Assembly: GCA_963665045.2 (NCBI GenBank)
Contig: CAXXJQ010000003.1
Location: 1,240,001-1,304,000, forward strand
Length of the DNA stretch: 64,000 bases
From: JAFGRU01 sp016934985
GTDB lineage: Bacteria; Desulfobacterota; Desulfuromonadia; Desulfuromonadales; JAAYDE01
Reading direction: 5' to 3'
Positions 1 through 7,801 of the stretch are shown in pieces. Under the pieces are notes generated by a model, which made no database searches, had not been told where the DNA came from, and worked only from the letters and a program-made list of their open reading frames with translations. Numbering within the stretch: the stretch's first letter is position 1; each line of letters begins with the position of its first letter. Made by a program: the position numbers and the translations under genes.

Positions 1-1
1 T

Positions 2-673
2 GTTGGATCCAGGCTGCTTGCACCGGCCCTCGGGAGTATGGGGATAAAAGAAATAGAAGCCGTAATCCTGACCCACGCTCACCCTGACCATTTCAAAGGT
101 CTTGGGTATATTTTGAAACATTTTCAAGTCAGGGAATTTTGGTCTGCCATTACACCCGATAGACTACCTGAAATTATTCGCACCCCTTTAAAAGCCAGGG
201 GCATTCCCCTTAAATCTTTTCCTGAGGGATGGACCACCATTCAGCAGGAAGCCGAGGGCAGGTTCTCCATATTTGTCCCGGTTCAGGATACACCGCTAGT
301 TAATGACCGTTCCTTGGCTATTTACATGAAAGAGGGCAATAACAGTCTCCTTCTGACCGGGGATCTGGAAAAAAACGGCATTGAGCAATTACTTAAAAAC
401 TCTATTCATTCAAAAGCATCCCTGCTTAAACTTGCTCACCACGGAAGTTCAGGATCAAGCCCGGCCCGACTTATTGGGTTTTTCAGACCAAAGATAGTAT
501 TTGCGACAACCGAAAGTATACTTGCAGATAAAGATTATTTCCCAAACCCTGACGACCCACGGCGTATTCATTCCTACGCCTTCGACGGGCAGGAAGGTCA
601 AGGCTCCATAAGATTTGTTGCAGAGGAAGGCGGTTGGGCGGTAAGATACTGGCAACGGGGGCTTTTTCGTTGA
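2..673 (+). CDS. ComEC/Rec2-type DNA uptake protein, C-terminal metallo-beta-lactamase domain (5' end cut off by window)
   Basis: The reading frame is open from base 2 and continues left of the window, so only about the last 223 residues are visible. They hold a metallo-beta-lactamase-fold domain: a THAHPDH metal-binding motif soon after the window edge, then LLTGDLE and LAHHGSSGSS, which are the later metal-site motifs of the family. This fold with a GDLE and HHGSxxS ending is typical of the C-terminal domain of ComEC/Rec2, the inner-membrane channel for single-stranded DNA uptake. The membrane Competence domain would lie upstream and cannot be seen, so a soluble MBL-fold hydrolase is an alternative. 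The next gene starts about 55 bases downstream on the same strand. Confidence 0.75.
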   Translation, partial: VGSRLLAPALGSMGIKEIEAVILTHAHPDHFKGLGYILKHFQVREFWSAITPDRLPEIIRTPLKARGIPLKSFPEGWTTIQQEAEGRFSIFVPVQDTPLVNDRSLAIYMKEGNNSLLLTGDLEKNGIEQLLKNSIHSKASLLKLAHHGSSGSSPARLIGFFRPKIVFATTESILADKDYFPNPDDPRRIHSYAFDGQEGQGSIRFVAEEGGWAVRYWQRGLFR

Positions 674-727
674 CAGATAAGACACCTTTTGCTAGTTTTT
701 TTCTTCCCCAAAAAAGCGAGTTGTTCT

Positions 728-2095
728 ATGAAGAACCCATCCATTCTGGTGGTAGATGACGAACCTTTTTTCCGCCACCTCTATGCCGATGCCTTAAGTG
801 AAAATAATTGTAATGTGGAGAAAGCCGCCTCTGGCGAAGAGGCTTTAAAGCGAATCATGCAGGGCGGTATCGACGTTGTTCTGACTGACTTGATCATGCC
901 CGGCATTTCCGGACTTGACCTTCTTCGTGCTGTCCGCAAAATCATCAATCCTCCCGAGGTTATCCTCGTTACAGCTCACGCCACCATAGAGACCGCCATC
1001 GAAGCTCTCAAAAACGGGGCTCGGGACTACCTTATCAAGCCATTCAACCCTGAAGAGCTCCGTCATCTTGTCCATACCTGCCTTGAACAGCGGCAGCTCC
1101 TCAATGAAAACATTCACCTCAAAAATCAGATCCGTCTTTACCAGAAAGGCCAGAGCCTGGCATTTCTCCTCGAGGTCGAAAAGCTTCTCCCTCAAGCTGT
1201 AGATTTCCTCAGTCAGGAAGCCGCAGGAGGCAATGGTTTCGCGTTTCTTCTTGAGAATGACATCCCAAATAAGTTTTTCTGTTCCGAGGGCATCAGCGAA
1301 GAACAGGCATCTGTCATGACCGCTTCCATGCTTGCCAAGTTCCGCAATCTTATTGGAACATCTTTTCTCCAAATTCAGGATATTGATATCGACAGCCAGT
1401 GGCCTCCCGGCATTCATTCCTTGTGCTTGATCCCTCTCCTTTTTGAAAAGGAGTTTAAAGGCGGCATCGTCATTTTCAACTCAACCAAGGCTGGAGCTGA
1501 GTTCCATCTCCCTTATGAGCAGCTACTGTTTCTGGCCCAGCAAACGTCCCTGGGTTTTTCCAACTCCTGCCGTTTTCAGGGCACCCAGGAGCTTGTTTAT
1601 ACCGACGATCTGACAGGACTTTACAACTACCGCTACCTCCATGTCATTCTCCAGCAGGAGATCCAGAGAACGGAGAGATACGGCCTTTCTTTTGCCCTGG
1701 TTTTTATCGACCTCGATCATTTCAAGGAGGTTAACGACACTTACGGGCATCTTGTTGGCAGCAATACCCTTAAAGAAGTCGCCGAAATCATTCGCCTGAG
1801 CGTACGCTCAGCGGATATGGTCTTCCGCTATGGAGGGGATGAATTCACCGCCCTGCTTGTTGAAACTGACAAAGAAGGAGCGGCAACGGTTACTGAGAGG
1901 ATCCGAAGAAACATTGCCAATCACACCTTTCAGAAAGATGCAATTGCCTTCGATAAGCTTACGGCAACCCTCGGCTATGCGACCTTTCCTGAAAACGCCA
2001 AAGAGAAAAAGGAACTTATGGATCTCGCCGACAAGGCCATGTACCATGGAAAAAAACAGCGCAATGTGGTATGTAGCGTGGCCGACCTTTCCTGA
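728..2095 (+). CDS. Response regulator with receiver and GGDEF (diguanylate cyclase) domains
   Basis: A 455-residue protein. Residues 1-125 form a CheY-like receiver with acidic pair DDE near residue 10, the phosphoacceptor Asp54 in VVLTDLIMPG and the conserved Lys in YLIKPF. A middle segment (about 150-285) looks GAF-like. The C-terminal GGDEF domain keeps the active-site motif GGDEF (about 369-373) and an RSAD inhibitory I-site five residues before it, so active, product-inhibited c-di-GMP synthesis is expected. The frame extends upstream to a TTG at 689, but the ATG at 728 places the start directly before the receiver strand (MKNPSILVVDDE) and is preferred. The partner kinase is not in the window. 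Confidence 0.9.
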   Translation: MKNPSILVVDDEPFFRHLYADALSENNCNVEKAASGEEALKRIMQGGIDVVLTDLIMPGISGLDLLRAVRKIINPPEVILVTAHATIETAIEALKNGARDYLIKPFNPEELRHLVHTCLEQRQLLNENIHLKNQIRLYQKGQSLAFLLEVEKLLPQAVDFLSQEAAGGNGFAFLLENDIPNKFFCSEGISEEQASVMTASMLAKFRNLIGTSFLQIQDIDIDSQWPPGIHSLCLIPLLFEKEFKGGIVIFNSTKAGAEFHLPYEQLLFLAQQTSLGFSNSCRFQGTQELVYTDDLTGLYNYRYLHVILQQEIQRTERYGLSFALVFIDLDHFKEVNDTYGHLVGSNTLKEVAEIIRLSVRSADMVFRYGGDEFTALLVETDKEGAATVTERIRRNIANHTFQKDAIAFDKLTATLGYATFPENAKEKKELMDLADKAMYHGKKQRNVVCSVADLS

Positions 2096-2217
2096 ACTGT
2101 CCGCCGTTCAACATCTTTCATCAGAAAGTAAGTTAATTCGGCAATAATAAATTGCCTGATCCAAGTACCCGAATCCAGGCTATGGATTTGAGGTTTTTTT
2201 TTGAAAAGGAGGTAAAA

Positions 2218-3471
2218 TTGAAAATCTCCGGCATCAAGGGAATGAACGATATCCTGCCTGAGGAAATTGAAGTCTGGCATTTCCTGGAACATTGTGTCAG
2301 GGAAGTCTTTCACGCTTTCGGCTTCAAGGAAATCCGCGTGCCGGTCCTTGAGAAAACAGAGCTTTTTTCGCGCTCCATCGGTGAGGAAACAGACATCGTC
2401 TCCAAAGAGATGTATACATTTTTCGATAAAAGCGACCATTCCCTGACCTTGCGCCCGGAAGGCACTGCATCGGTCATGCGTTCCTTTATCGAGCATCAGC
2501 TTCATAAAACCAGTCAGATCAGCAAGCTCTATTATGTAGGTCCCATGTTCCGTTATGAACGGCCGCAAAAGGGTCGTTACCGTCAATTTTACCAAATCGG
2601 AGCAGAGGTTATAGGCGAGGACAACCCCCTTGTTGACGCCCAGTTGCTGATCATGCTGGACCATTTTTTTAAGCGCATCGGCATTGAGGATGTCCAGCTT
2701 CAGGTCAATTCCATTGGATGCCCCGAGTGCCGTCCTCGTTACCGACAGGCTTTGCTCGATTTCCTCGGCGATAAGCTCGAGCTTCTGTGTGGTGACTGCA
2801 ATCGACGGTATCAGAACAATCCTTTGCGCGTTCTGGACTGCAAGGTAGAGGGCTGTGGTAAGGCCTGTCAGGATGCACCATCGGTTCTTGATTATCTCTG
2901 TGAGGGTTGTAGCCGCCACTTTGATACTGTTCAACAGCTCCTTAATGATCTGAAGGTTCCATTTTCAGTCAACCCGCGCATGGTCAGGGGGCTCGATTAC
3001 TACACGAAAACGACTTTTGAAATGGTAACCGGGTCTCTTGGCGCTCAGAACGCCCTTGCCGCCGGTGGTCGCTACGACGGCTTGATAGAAAGTCTTGGTG
3101 GCCCTTCCCTTCCCGGCATAGGTTTTGCGATCGGAATGGAGCGGCTGGTTCTTATGAAAGGCCGGGATTCGGTCCTGGCTTCCGGCATTGATATTTTTCT
3201 GGCCGCTCTTGGCGAAAAATCCGTGGAAAAATCCTTTTTCCTTTTATCCGGTCTGCAAAAACATGGTATTCAGGCAGAGATGGACTTTTCCGGAAAAAGC
3301 CTGAAAGCCCAACTTCGGCGAGCTGACAAGGCCAAGGCCCGTTATGTTCTCATTTTGGGAGAAGATGAACTGGCCCGTAATCAAGCTCAACTCAAAGATA
3401 TGGAAAAAGGCAGCCAGGAAACCGTTTCATTGGAGAATATCGAAAGCTTTCTGCTCGATCTGCTGTCTTAG
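2218..3471 (+). CDS. hisS: Histidyl-tRNA synthetase
   Basis: A 417-residue class II aminoacyl-tRNA synthetase that charges tRNA-His. Visible signatures are the N-terminal GIKGMNDILP, motif 2 FRYERPQKGRYRQF, the histidine-binding LDYYTKTTFE and AAGGRYDGL, and motif 3 GIGFAIGMERL, followed by an anticodon-binding domain. The frame is open back to 2152, but a strong AAAGGAGGT lies just upstream of a TTG at 2218, and that TTG gives the standard N-terminus. aspS follows about 70 bases downstream in the common bacterial hisS-aspS pair. Confidence 0.97.
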   Translation: MKISGIKGMNDILPEEIEVWHFLEHCVREVFHAFGFKEIRVPVLEKTELFSRSIGEETDIVSKEMYTFFDKSDHSLTLRPEGTASVMRSFIEHQLHKTSQISKLYYVGPMFRYERPQKGRYRQFYQIGAEVIGEDNPLVDAQLLIMLDHFFKRIGIEDVQLQVNSIGCPECRPRYRQALLDFLGDKLELLCGDCNRRYQNNPLRVLDCKVEGCGKACQDAPSVLDYLCEGCSRHFDTVQQLLNDLKVPFSVNPRMVRGLDYYTKTTFEMVTGSLGAQNALAAGGRYDGLIESLGGPSLPGIGFAIGMERLVLMKGRDSVLASGIDIFLAALGEKSVEKSFFLLSGLQKHGIQAEMDFSGKSLKAQLRRADKAKARYVLILGEDELARNQAQLKDMEKGSQETVSLENIESFLLDLLS

Positions 3472-3490
3472 AATGGCGAATATTTCTTTC

Positions 3491-3519
3491 TTTACCGGAT
3501 ATTTAATGTTTTTTATAAT
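3491..3519 (+). promoter_or_regulatory. Candidate sigma-70 promoter for aspS
   Basis: A perfect -10 hexamer TATAAT (3514-3519) sits 17 bp downstream of TTTACC (3491-3496), a weak -35. Transcription would begin near 3526, giving a leader of under 20 nt before aspS. Read-through from hisS is also possible because no terminator was seen between them. Confidence 0.4.
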
Positions 3520-3543
3520 ACAAAAGGCTTGGAGGAAACAGAC

Positions 3544-5343
3544 TTGAAAGATTTTTTAACTGAATTTACAAGAAGCCACTATTGCGGCCATATCAACAGT
3601 TCCCATATCGGAGAGGAAGTTTGCGTTATGGGTTGGGTGCAGAGACGCCGCGACCACGGTGGATTGATCTTTATCGACCTGCGCGATCGTGAAGGCATCC
3701 TGCAACTTGCCCTTGATCCCGAACGCGATCCTGAGGCCCATGCCGTTGCGGAGGATGTCCGCAATGAGTTCGTAATAGCCGCCCGCGGAACCGTCTCTCC
3801 ACGTCCGGAGGGGACCGTTAATCCCAATATGATAACCGGTGAAGTTGAGATCGAAATCCACCAACTCGTTATTCTTAATAAAGCCAAAACCACGCCTTTC
3901 ATGATTGACGATTTTGCCGATATTGCTGAAAATCTGCGTTTGAAATTCCGTTACCTCGATCTGCGCCGCCCCAGCGTGCAAAAAAACATACTCTTGCGCC
4001 ATCGCATAGTGCATTCTGTTCGTGAGTACCTCAACAGCCAGAATTTTCTCGATATCGAAACTCCGATTCTGACCAAAAGTACCCCTGAAGGAGCCCGCGA
4101 CTATCTGGTACCAAGCCGCGTTCATCCCGGCTCTTTTTATGCCCTACCCCAATCTCCCCAGATTTTTAAACAGCTGCTGATGGTTGCCGGCTTCGACCGC
4201 TATTATCAGGTGGTGCGCTGTTTCCGGGATGAAGACCTCAGGGCAGACCGCCAGCCCGAATTCACCCAGATAGACTGCGAGTTGAGTTTCATCAACCGCG
4301 ATGAGGTCATGGCGATTATGGAAGGCCTCATGGCCTACATTTTCAAACAAGTCATGGAAATTGACCTGACACCGCCTTTCAGAAGAATGACGTATGCTGA
4401 AGCTCTGGATCGGTATGGTGTTGATAATCCCGATGTCCGTTTTGGGCTCGAACTGGTCAATCTTTCGGAAATTGTCAAGGATACCGGCTTCAAAGTCTTT
4501 AAAGATGTTGTTGCCAAGGGGGGCCTGGTCAAAGCGATCAATGCAAAAGGGTGTACGACCTTTTCCCGCAAAGAAATTGACGATTTGACTGAATTCGTAA
4601 AAATTTACGGCGCCAAAGGCCTTGCCTGGGTTAAAATGACTGAGAGCGGCGCATGGCAGTCCCCCATCGAGAAGTTTTTTAAACCCGAAGAGTTGGCAGC
4701 CATCAACCAGGCTCTGAATGCTGAACCAGGCGATCTCCTTTTCTTCGTTGCGGACAATCCCAAAATAGCCAATGAATCCCTTGGGCGCTTACGGAACCAG
4801 CTTGCGTCCAAACTCAATCTGGTAAACAGTACCGACTTCTCCTTTGTCTGGATTACCGACTTTCCTCTTCTTGAGTGGGATGAGGAAGGCAAACGCTATG
4901 CAGCCATGCACCACCCCTTTACGGCTCCTATGGACGAGGACCTGGCAAACATGGAAAGTTCGCCCGAAAAGGTTCGGGCCAAGGCTTACGATCTGGTGCT
5001 CAACGGTTCGGAAATTGGCGGTGGAAGCATACGTATTCATTCGCCTGAGGTTCAGAGCCTCATGTTCAAACTTCTCAATATCAGCCCGGAAGAAGCTGAG
5101 GCAAAATTCGGTTTTCTGCTTCAGGCCTTGGAATACGGTGCCCCCCCCCACGGCGGAATAGCCTTTGGCCTCGACCGTCTGGTTATGCTCCTGACTGGCT
5201 CCGAGTCGATCCGTGACGTTATCCCCTTCCCCAAAACCCAGAGGGCCGCCTGCCTGATGTCCTCCGCCCCGGACAACGTATCAGAAGAGCAGCTTCGTGA
5301 ACTTTCTATTCGCTTGACGCCCAGAGCCAAACCTACGGTATAA
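3544..5343 (+). CDS. aspS: Aspartyl-tRNA synthetase, probably non-discriminating (Asp/Asn) type
   Basis: A 599-residue bacterial-type AspRS: N-terminal OB-fold anticodon domain, class II core with FRDEDLRADRQPEFTQID (motif 2), a GAD insertion domain, and motif 3 GGIAFGLDRLVML. The TTG at 3544 lies seven bases after GGAGGA and gives the usual N-terminus. An in-frame TTG at 3529 lies upstream of that ribosome-binding site and is less likely. His38 in RRRDHGG and Gly90 in RPEGTVNP match the residues (His31/Gly82 in the Pseudomonas aeruginosa enzyme) associated with charging both tRNA-Asp and tRNA-Asn. If so, Asn-tRNA is made indirectly through GatCAB, which is not in this window. Confidence 0.97.
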   Translation: MKDFLTEFTRSHYCGHINSSHIGEEVCVMGWVQRRRDHGGLIFIDLRDREGILQLALDPERDPEAHAVAEDVRNEFVIAARGTVSPRPEGTVNPNMITGEVEIEIHQLVILNKAKTTPFMIDDFADIAENLRLKFRYLDLRRPSVQKNILLRHRIVHSVREYLNSQNFLDIETPILTKSTPEGARDYLVPSRVHPGSFYALPQSPQIFKQLLMVAGFDRYYQVVRCFRDEDLRADRQPEFTQIDCELSFINRDEVMAIMEGLMAYIFKQVMEIDLTPPFRRMTYAEALDRYGVDNPDVRFGLELVNLSEIVKDTGFKVFKDVVAKGGLVKAINAKGCTTFSRKEIDDLTEFVKIYGAKGLAWVKMTESGAWQSPIEKFFKPEELAAINQALNAEPGDLLFFVADNPKIANESLGRLRNQLASKLNLVNSTDFSFVWITDFPLLEWDEEGKRYAAMHHPFTAPMDEDLANMESSPEKVRAKAYDLVLNGSEIGGGSIRIHSPEVQSLMFKLLNISPEEAEAKFGFLLQALEYGAPPHGGIAFGLDRLVMLLTGSESIRDVIPFPKTQRAACLMSSAPDNVSEEQLRELSIRLTPRAKPTV

Positions 5344-5372
5344 TTCAAATATTAGGTTTTCAGGTTTGAGCC

Positions 5373-6077
5373 ATGTGGAAAAATCTTTTATATATTTCTT
5401 TTTTAAGCATTCTTCTCGTGGGTTGTGCCAGCAACCCACATGAAGAATTGCAACTCGCTCGCCGAGCCGTTGCCCAGGCCTACGCTTCCGGCGCCCCGGA
5501 ATTGGCTCCGAATGAATATCAGGCCGCTGCAACTGCGCTGCGGGACGCCGAAAACCTTATTCGTTACGGCAATTACAAATTGGCAAGCAAGGTTTTACCC
5601 CAGGCCGCTACTCATGGTTTCAGGGCCACATTTAAAGCCCGCGAGGAAAGAGTCAAGGTTGAGCTCAAGCAAAAGAAGCTTGAAGAGCAGCTTAGAAAGG
5701 AAGAAGAAGAGAAAAAAGCCAGACTAGCTAAAATTGAAGCTGAAAAGAAGATGGCAACCCATACTTACAAAAGGAAGAAAAATCTTGTCAAACCTCTGCA
5801 CCAATCGCCTCTCCTGACCCATTTCGAAGTCAGAGAAAAACAGAGTCTATGGGCCATTTCCGCCATGCGAGAGATCTACAACGATCCCCTGCTCTGGCCC
5901 GCCATTTACAAGGCAAACCGCGACCAGATCAAGGATCCGCGCCAGGTCTATCCGGGCCAGGTCCTGACAATTCCGAGACAATTGTCTGAAAGCATCAAAG
6001 AAAATACACGCCAGGAAGCCAAAGACTCCAACGCATTTTCCATTGCCACCCCTTCCAACCCCTCTAAAACTAATTAA
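5373..6077 (+). CDS. LysM-domain lipoprotein with N-terminal DUF4398-like helical region
   Basis: A 234-residue predicted outer-membrane or periplasmic lipoprotein. The N-terminus is a short hydrophobic signal ending in a lipobox, LLVGC, with Cys18 as the lipidated residue. Residues about 25-80 (RRAVAQAYASGAPELAP..) resemble DUF4398 helices. A strongly charged Lys/Glu coiled coil follows (about 85-130), and then a LysM-like domain (about 148-205: VREKQSLWAISAMREIYNDP.. to YPGQVLTIP) that would bind peptidoglycan. It lies 30 bases after aspS on the same strand and may be cotranscribed. No function beyond cell-wall attachment can be assigned. Confidence 0.8.
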   Translation: MWKNLLYISFLSILLVGCASNPHEELQLARRAVAQAYASGAPELAPNEYQAAATALRDAENLIRYGNYKLASKVLPQAATHGFRATFKAREERVKVELKQKKLEEQLRKEEEEKKARLAKIEAEKKMATHTYKRKKNLVKPLHQSPLLTHFEVREKQSLWAISAMREIYNDPLLWPAIYKANRDQIKDPRQVYPGQVLTIPRQLSESIKENTRQEAKDSNAFSIATPSNPSKTN

Positions 6078-6125
6078 AACGCTGTTCTGTTTTTTAGGGA
6101 ATCACTTGGAAATAAATATTTCTTC

Positions 6126-6155
6126 TTGACATTTCCTTCATAGAAAATTTATAAA
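6126..6155 (+). promoter_or_regulatory. Candidate sigma-70 promoter, distal, upstream of mdh
   Basis: A perfect TTGACA (6126-6131) is followed after 18 bp by TATAAA (6150-6155). It lies in the 440-bp gene-free stretch between the LysM lipoprotein and mdh. Transcription from here would produce a leader of more than 350 nt. Confidence 0.5.
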
Positions 6156-6214
6156 AACAATAGAACGCTGTTTGTTTTTTATCCATTTTGGGTATTGACC
6201 ACGCTGATTATAGC

Positions 6215-6242
6215 TTGACACTTTTAATGCAAGAGGTATAAA
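6215..6242 (+). promoter_or_regulatory. Candidate sigma-70 promoter, proximal, upstream of mdh
   Basis: A perfect TTGACA (6215-6220) lies 16 bp before TATAAA (6237-6242). This is the second such pair within 90 bp, so mdh-kor probably has tandem promoters. Transcription from here would leave a leader of about 270 nt. Confidence 0.55.
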
Positions 6243-6245
6243 TAT

Positions 6246-6517
6246 CTGGTACTCACGGGTCTTTGCAACGCCGGCCAGTAAAAAGGACCTGTCCTTATGC
6301 TTTCCCATGTTTTTTATTCCAGGCAGGCTCGCCCCAGAATTTATACCTTTTAAGATTCAATTCTGGCGCAGCTTCCAGGTGATTGGCAACATCCCTTATA
6401 AGTGGGCTTAATCATTGTTTTCAAATTTTCAGGACACCAATTACAAAGAAGTCATCAAAAACTTATTTTAAACCTTTTTCTTTCCAGATCATGAAAATTT
6501 GAATTTTTGGAGGATCA
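6246..6517 (+). other. Long potentially structured 5' leader of mdh
   Basis: No gene is visible here. The presumed transcript can fold locally: CTGG (6246-6249) with CCAG (6275-6278), AAGGAC with GTCCTT (6283-6296), and an 8-bp perfect stem CCAGAATT/AATTCTGG (6334-6341 with 6359-6366) enclosing a 17-nt loop. No rho-independent terminator is seen before the mdh ribosome-binding site (GGAGG near 6509). The sequence was compared by eye with c-di-GMP-I and other common riboswitch cores and does not match them. Confidence 0.4.
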
Positions 6518-7474
6518 ATGGGCAGACCCAAAATTACTATCATCGGCAGCGGTCAAATCGGCGGCGTTCTTGCGTACCACGCCACTTCTCGAAAATTGGG
6601 TGATATTGTTTTATATGATGTAGTTGAAGGTCGGCCCCAGGGGAAAGCCATAGATATTTCGGCAGCAGCACGCGAAGACGAATTCGATTTGCGCATAATC
6701 GGTACAAATGATTATGCCGACATCAAAGGCTCTAATGTTGTCGTTATCACTGCCGGTCTTCCCCGCAGGCCCGGCATGAGCCGTGACGACCTCATTGGCG
6801 TCAATTCCAAAATCATGCGCGATGTTTCTGACGGAATTAAAAAATATGCTCCTGATGCGCACATTATTTGCGTTTCCAATCCCCTCGATGCCATGGTAAC
6901 CCTTTGCCAGCGTTACACCGGTTTTCCTCACCATCGGGTCATGGGTATGGCAGGAGTTCTCGACTCGGCTCGGTTCGCTACCTTTATAGCCTGGGAACTG
7001 GGTATTTCGGTACGTGACGTCAACTCAACCGTTCTCGGCGGTCATGGTGACTCGATGGTGCCAATTGTCCGCTTTGCCAATGTAAACGGCATCCCGGTGA
7101 CCGAGCTCCTTGAAGGCAAATATAAAGGGGATAAAGAGAAAGCGAAAAGGGTCATGGATGCCCTGGTAGCCAGAACCAAGGGCGCTGGTGGTGAGGTGGT
7201 CAAGCTTCTGAAGGACGGAAGTGCTTTTTTCTCTCCTGCTTCCAGCATCATCACTATGATGGAAGCAATTCTCCAGGATCAGAAGCGTCTCATGACCGCC
7301 TGCGCATATCTTACAGGACAGTTCGGGGTTTTGGGGTATTATGTAGGAGTCCCTTGCGTTATCGGCGCCGATGGTGTGGAGCAGATAGTCGAATTTGAAT
7401 TGACCCCTGAAGAAAAAGAAATGTTTGATGCTTCGGTGGCATCGGTTAAGGAGCTTGTCGACTGCTTACCATGA
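6518..7474 (+). CDS. mdh: Malate dehydrogenase (LDH-like type)
   Basis: A 318-residue NAD-dependent malate dehydrogenase that interconverts malate and oxaloacetate in the TCA cycle. The Rossmann motif GSGQIG is at residues 10-15 and Asp34 in VLYDV points to NAD preference. The substrate-binding arginines are in LPRRPGMSRDD (about 82-89), NPLDAM is present, and the catalytic His176 is in GGHGDSMVP. The ATG follows GGAGG with good spacing. korDABC starts about 100 bases downstream. This mdh-kor neighbourhood is known from Geobacter-type genomes and implies coordinated supply of TCA intermediates. Confidence 0.96.
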   Translation: MGRPKITIIGSGQIGGVLAYHATSRKLGDIVLYDVVEGRPQGKAIDISAAAREDEFDLRIIGTNDYADIKGSNVVVITAGLPRRPGMSRDDLIGVNSKIMRDVSDGIKKYAPDAHIICVSNPLDAMVTLCQRYTGFPHHRVMGMAGVLDSARFATFIAWELGISVRDVNSTVLGGHGDSMVPIVRFANVNGIPVTELLEGKYKGDKEKAKRVMDALVARTKGAGGEVVKLLKDGSAFFSPASSIITMMEAILQDQKRLMTACAYLTGQFGVLGYYVGVPCVIGADGVEQIVEFELTPEEKEMFDASVASVKELVDCLP

Positions 7475-7528
7475 TACGACTTGATTGGCATCATAATCCG
7501 CTCCGCTTTGCGGTTAAAAAATAAAAAA

Positions 7529-7551
7529 GGCCCCTTCAGTATGAAGGGGCC
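7529..7551. other. 10-bp perfect hairpin between mdh and korD
   Basis: GGCCCCTTCA (7529-7538) pairs perfectly with TGAAGGGGCC (7542-7551) around a GTA loop. On the plus strand it is preceded by an A-rich run and not followed by T residues, so it is not a terminator for mdh. Read on the minus strand it is followed by TTTTTTATTTTTT and would terminate antisense transcription. It may instead act as an mRNA-stabilising or processing structure just upstream of the korD ribosome-binding site. Confidence 0.6.
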
Positions 7552-7581
7552 CACACTTAGAAAAAGGAGGATACGACAACT

Positions 7582-7773
7582 ATGGGTACCCCCCGAATCG
7601 AAATAATTGAAAAATATTGTAAAGGCTGCAACATTTGCGTTGAGTTCTGTCCGAAGCATGTTCTGAAAATGGATGGCTTTGTAGCCAAAGTTGACAAGCC
7701 TGAGGCCTGCATACAATGTATGCAATGCGAACTTCGTTGTCCCGACTTTGCCATAAAAGTCTACCCCGCATAA
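7582..7773 (+). CDS. korD: 2-oxoglutarate:ferredoxin oxidoreductase, delta (ferredoxin) subunit
   Basis: A 63-residue ferredoxin-like protein with two complete [4Fe-4S] motifs: Cys13, 16, 19, 23 and Cys43, 46, 49, 53, each ending in Cys-Pro. As the first gene of the korDABC cluster it should pass electrons between the catalytic KorAB core and ferredoxin. AAAAAGGAGG lies upstream of the ATG. korA follows after 28 bases. Confidence 0.92.
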   Translation: MGTPRIEIIEKYCKGCNICVEFCPKHVLKMDGFVAKVDKPEACIQCMQCELRCPDFAIKVYPA

Positions 7774-7801
7774 CCCAAGGAGTAGAGGAGGATATTAAAC
7801 A

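Noticed and set aside
845..1417. Minus-strand open frame of 190 codons inside the receiver-GGDEF gene
   Set aside because: It is antisense to clear receiver and linker coding sequence, and no initiation site is seen.
1975..2934. Long minus-strand open frame (319 codons) across hisS
   Set aside because: It lies antisense to hisS, which has all synthetase motifs. The frame has no ribosome-binding site and no family pattern.
6246..6366. c-di-GMP-I or other known riboswitch in the mdh leader
   Set aside because: The conserved core of GEMM and of other classes I know was not found. Only generic stems are present.
7529..7551. Hairpin after mdh as the mdh terminator
   Set aside because: The T-run is on the opposite side, and korD begins 30 bases later with an intact ribosome-binding site. 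Kept only as a hairpin.
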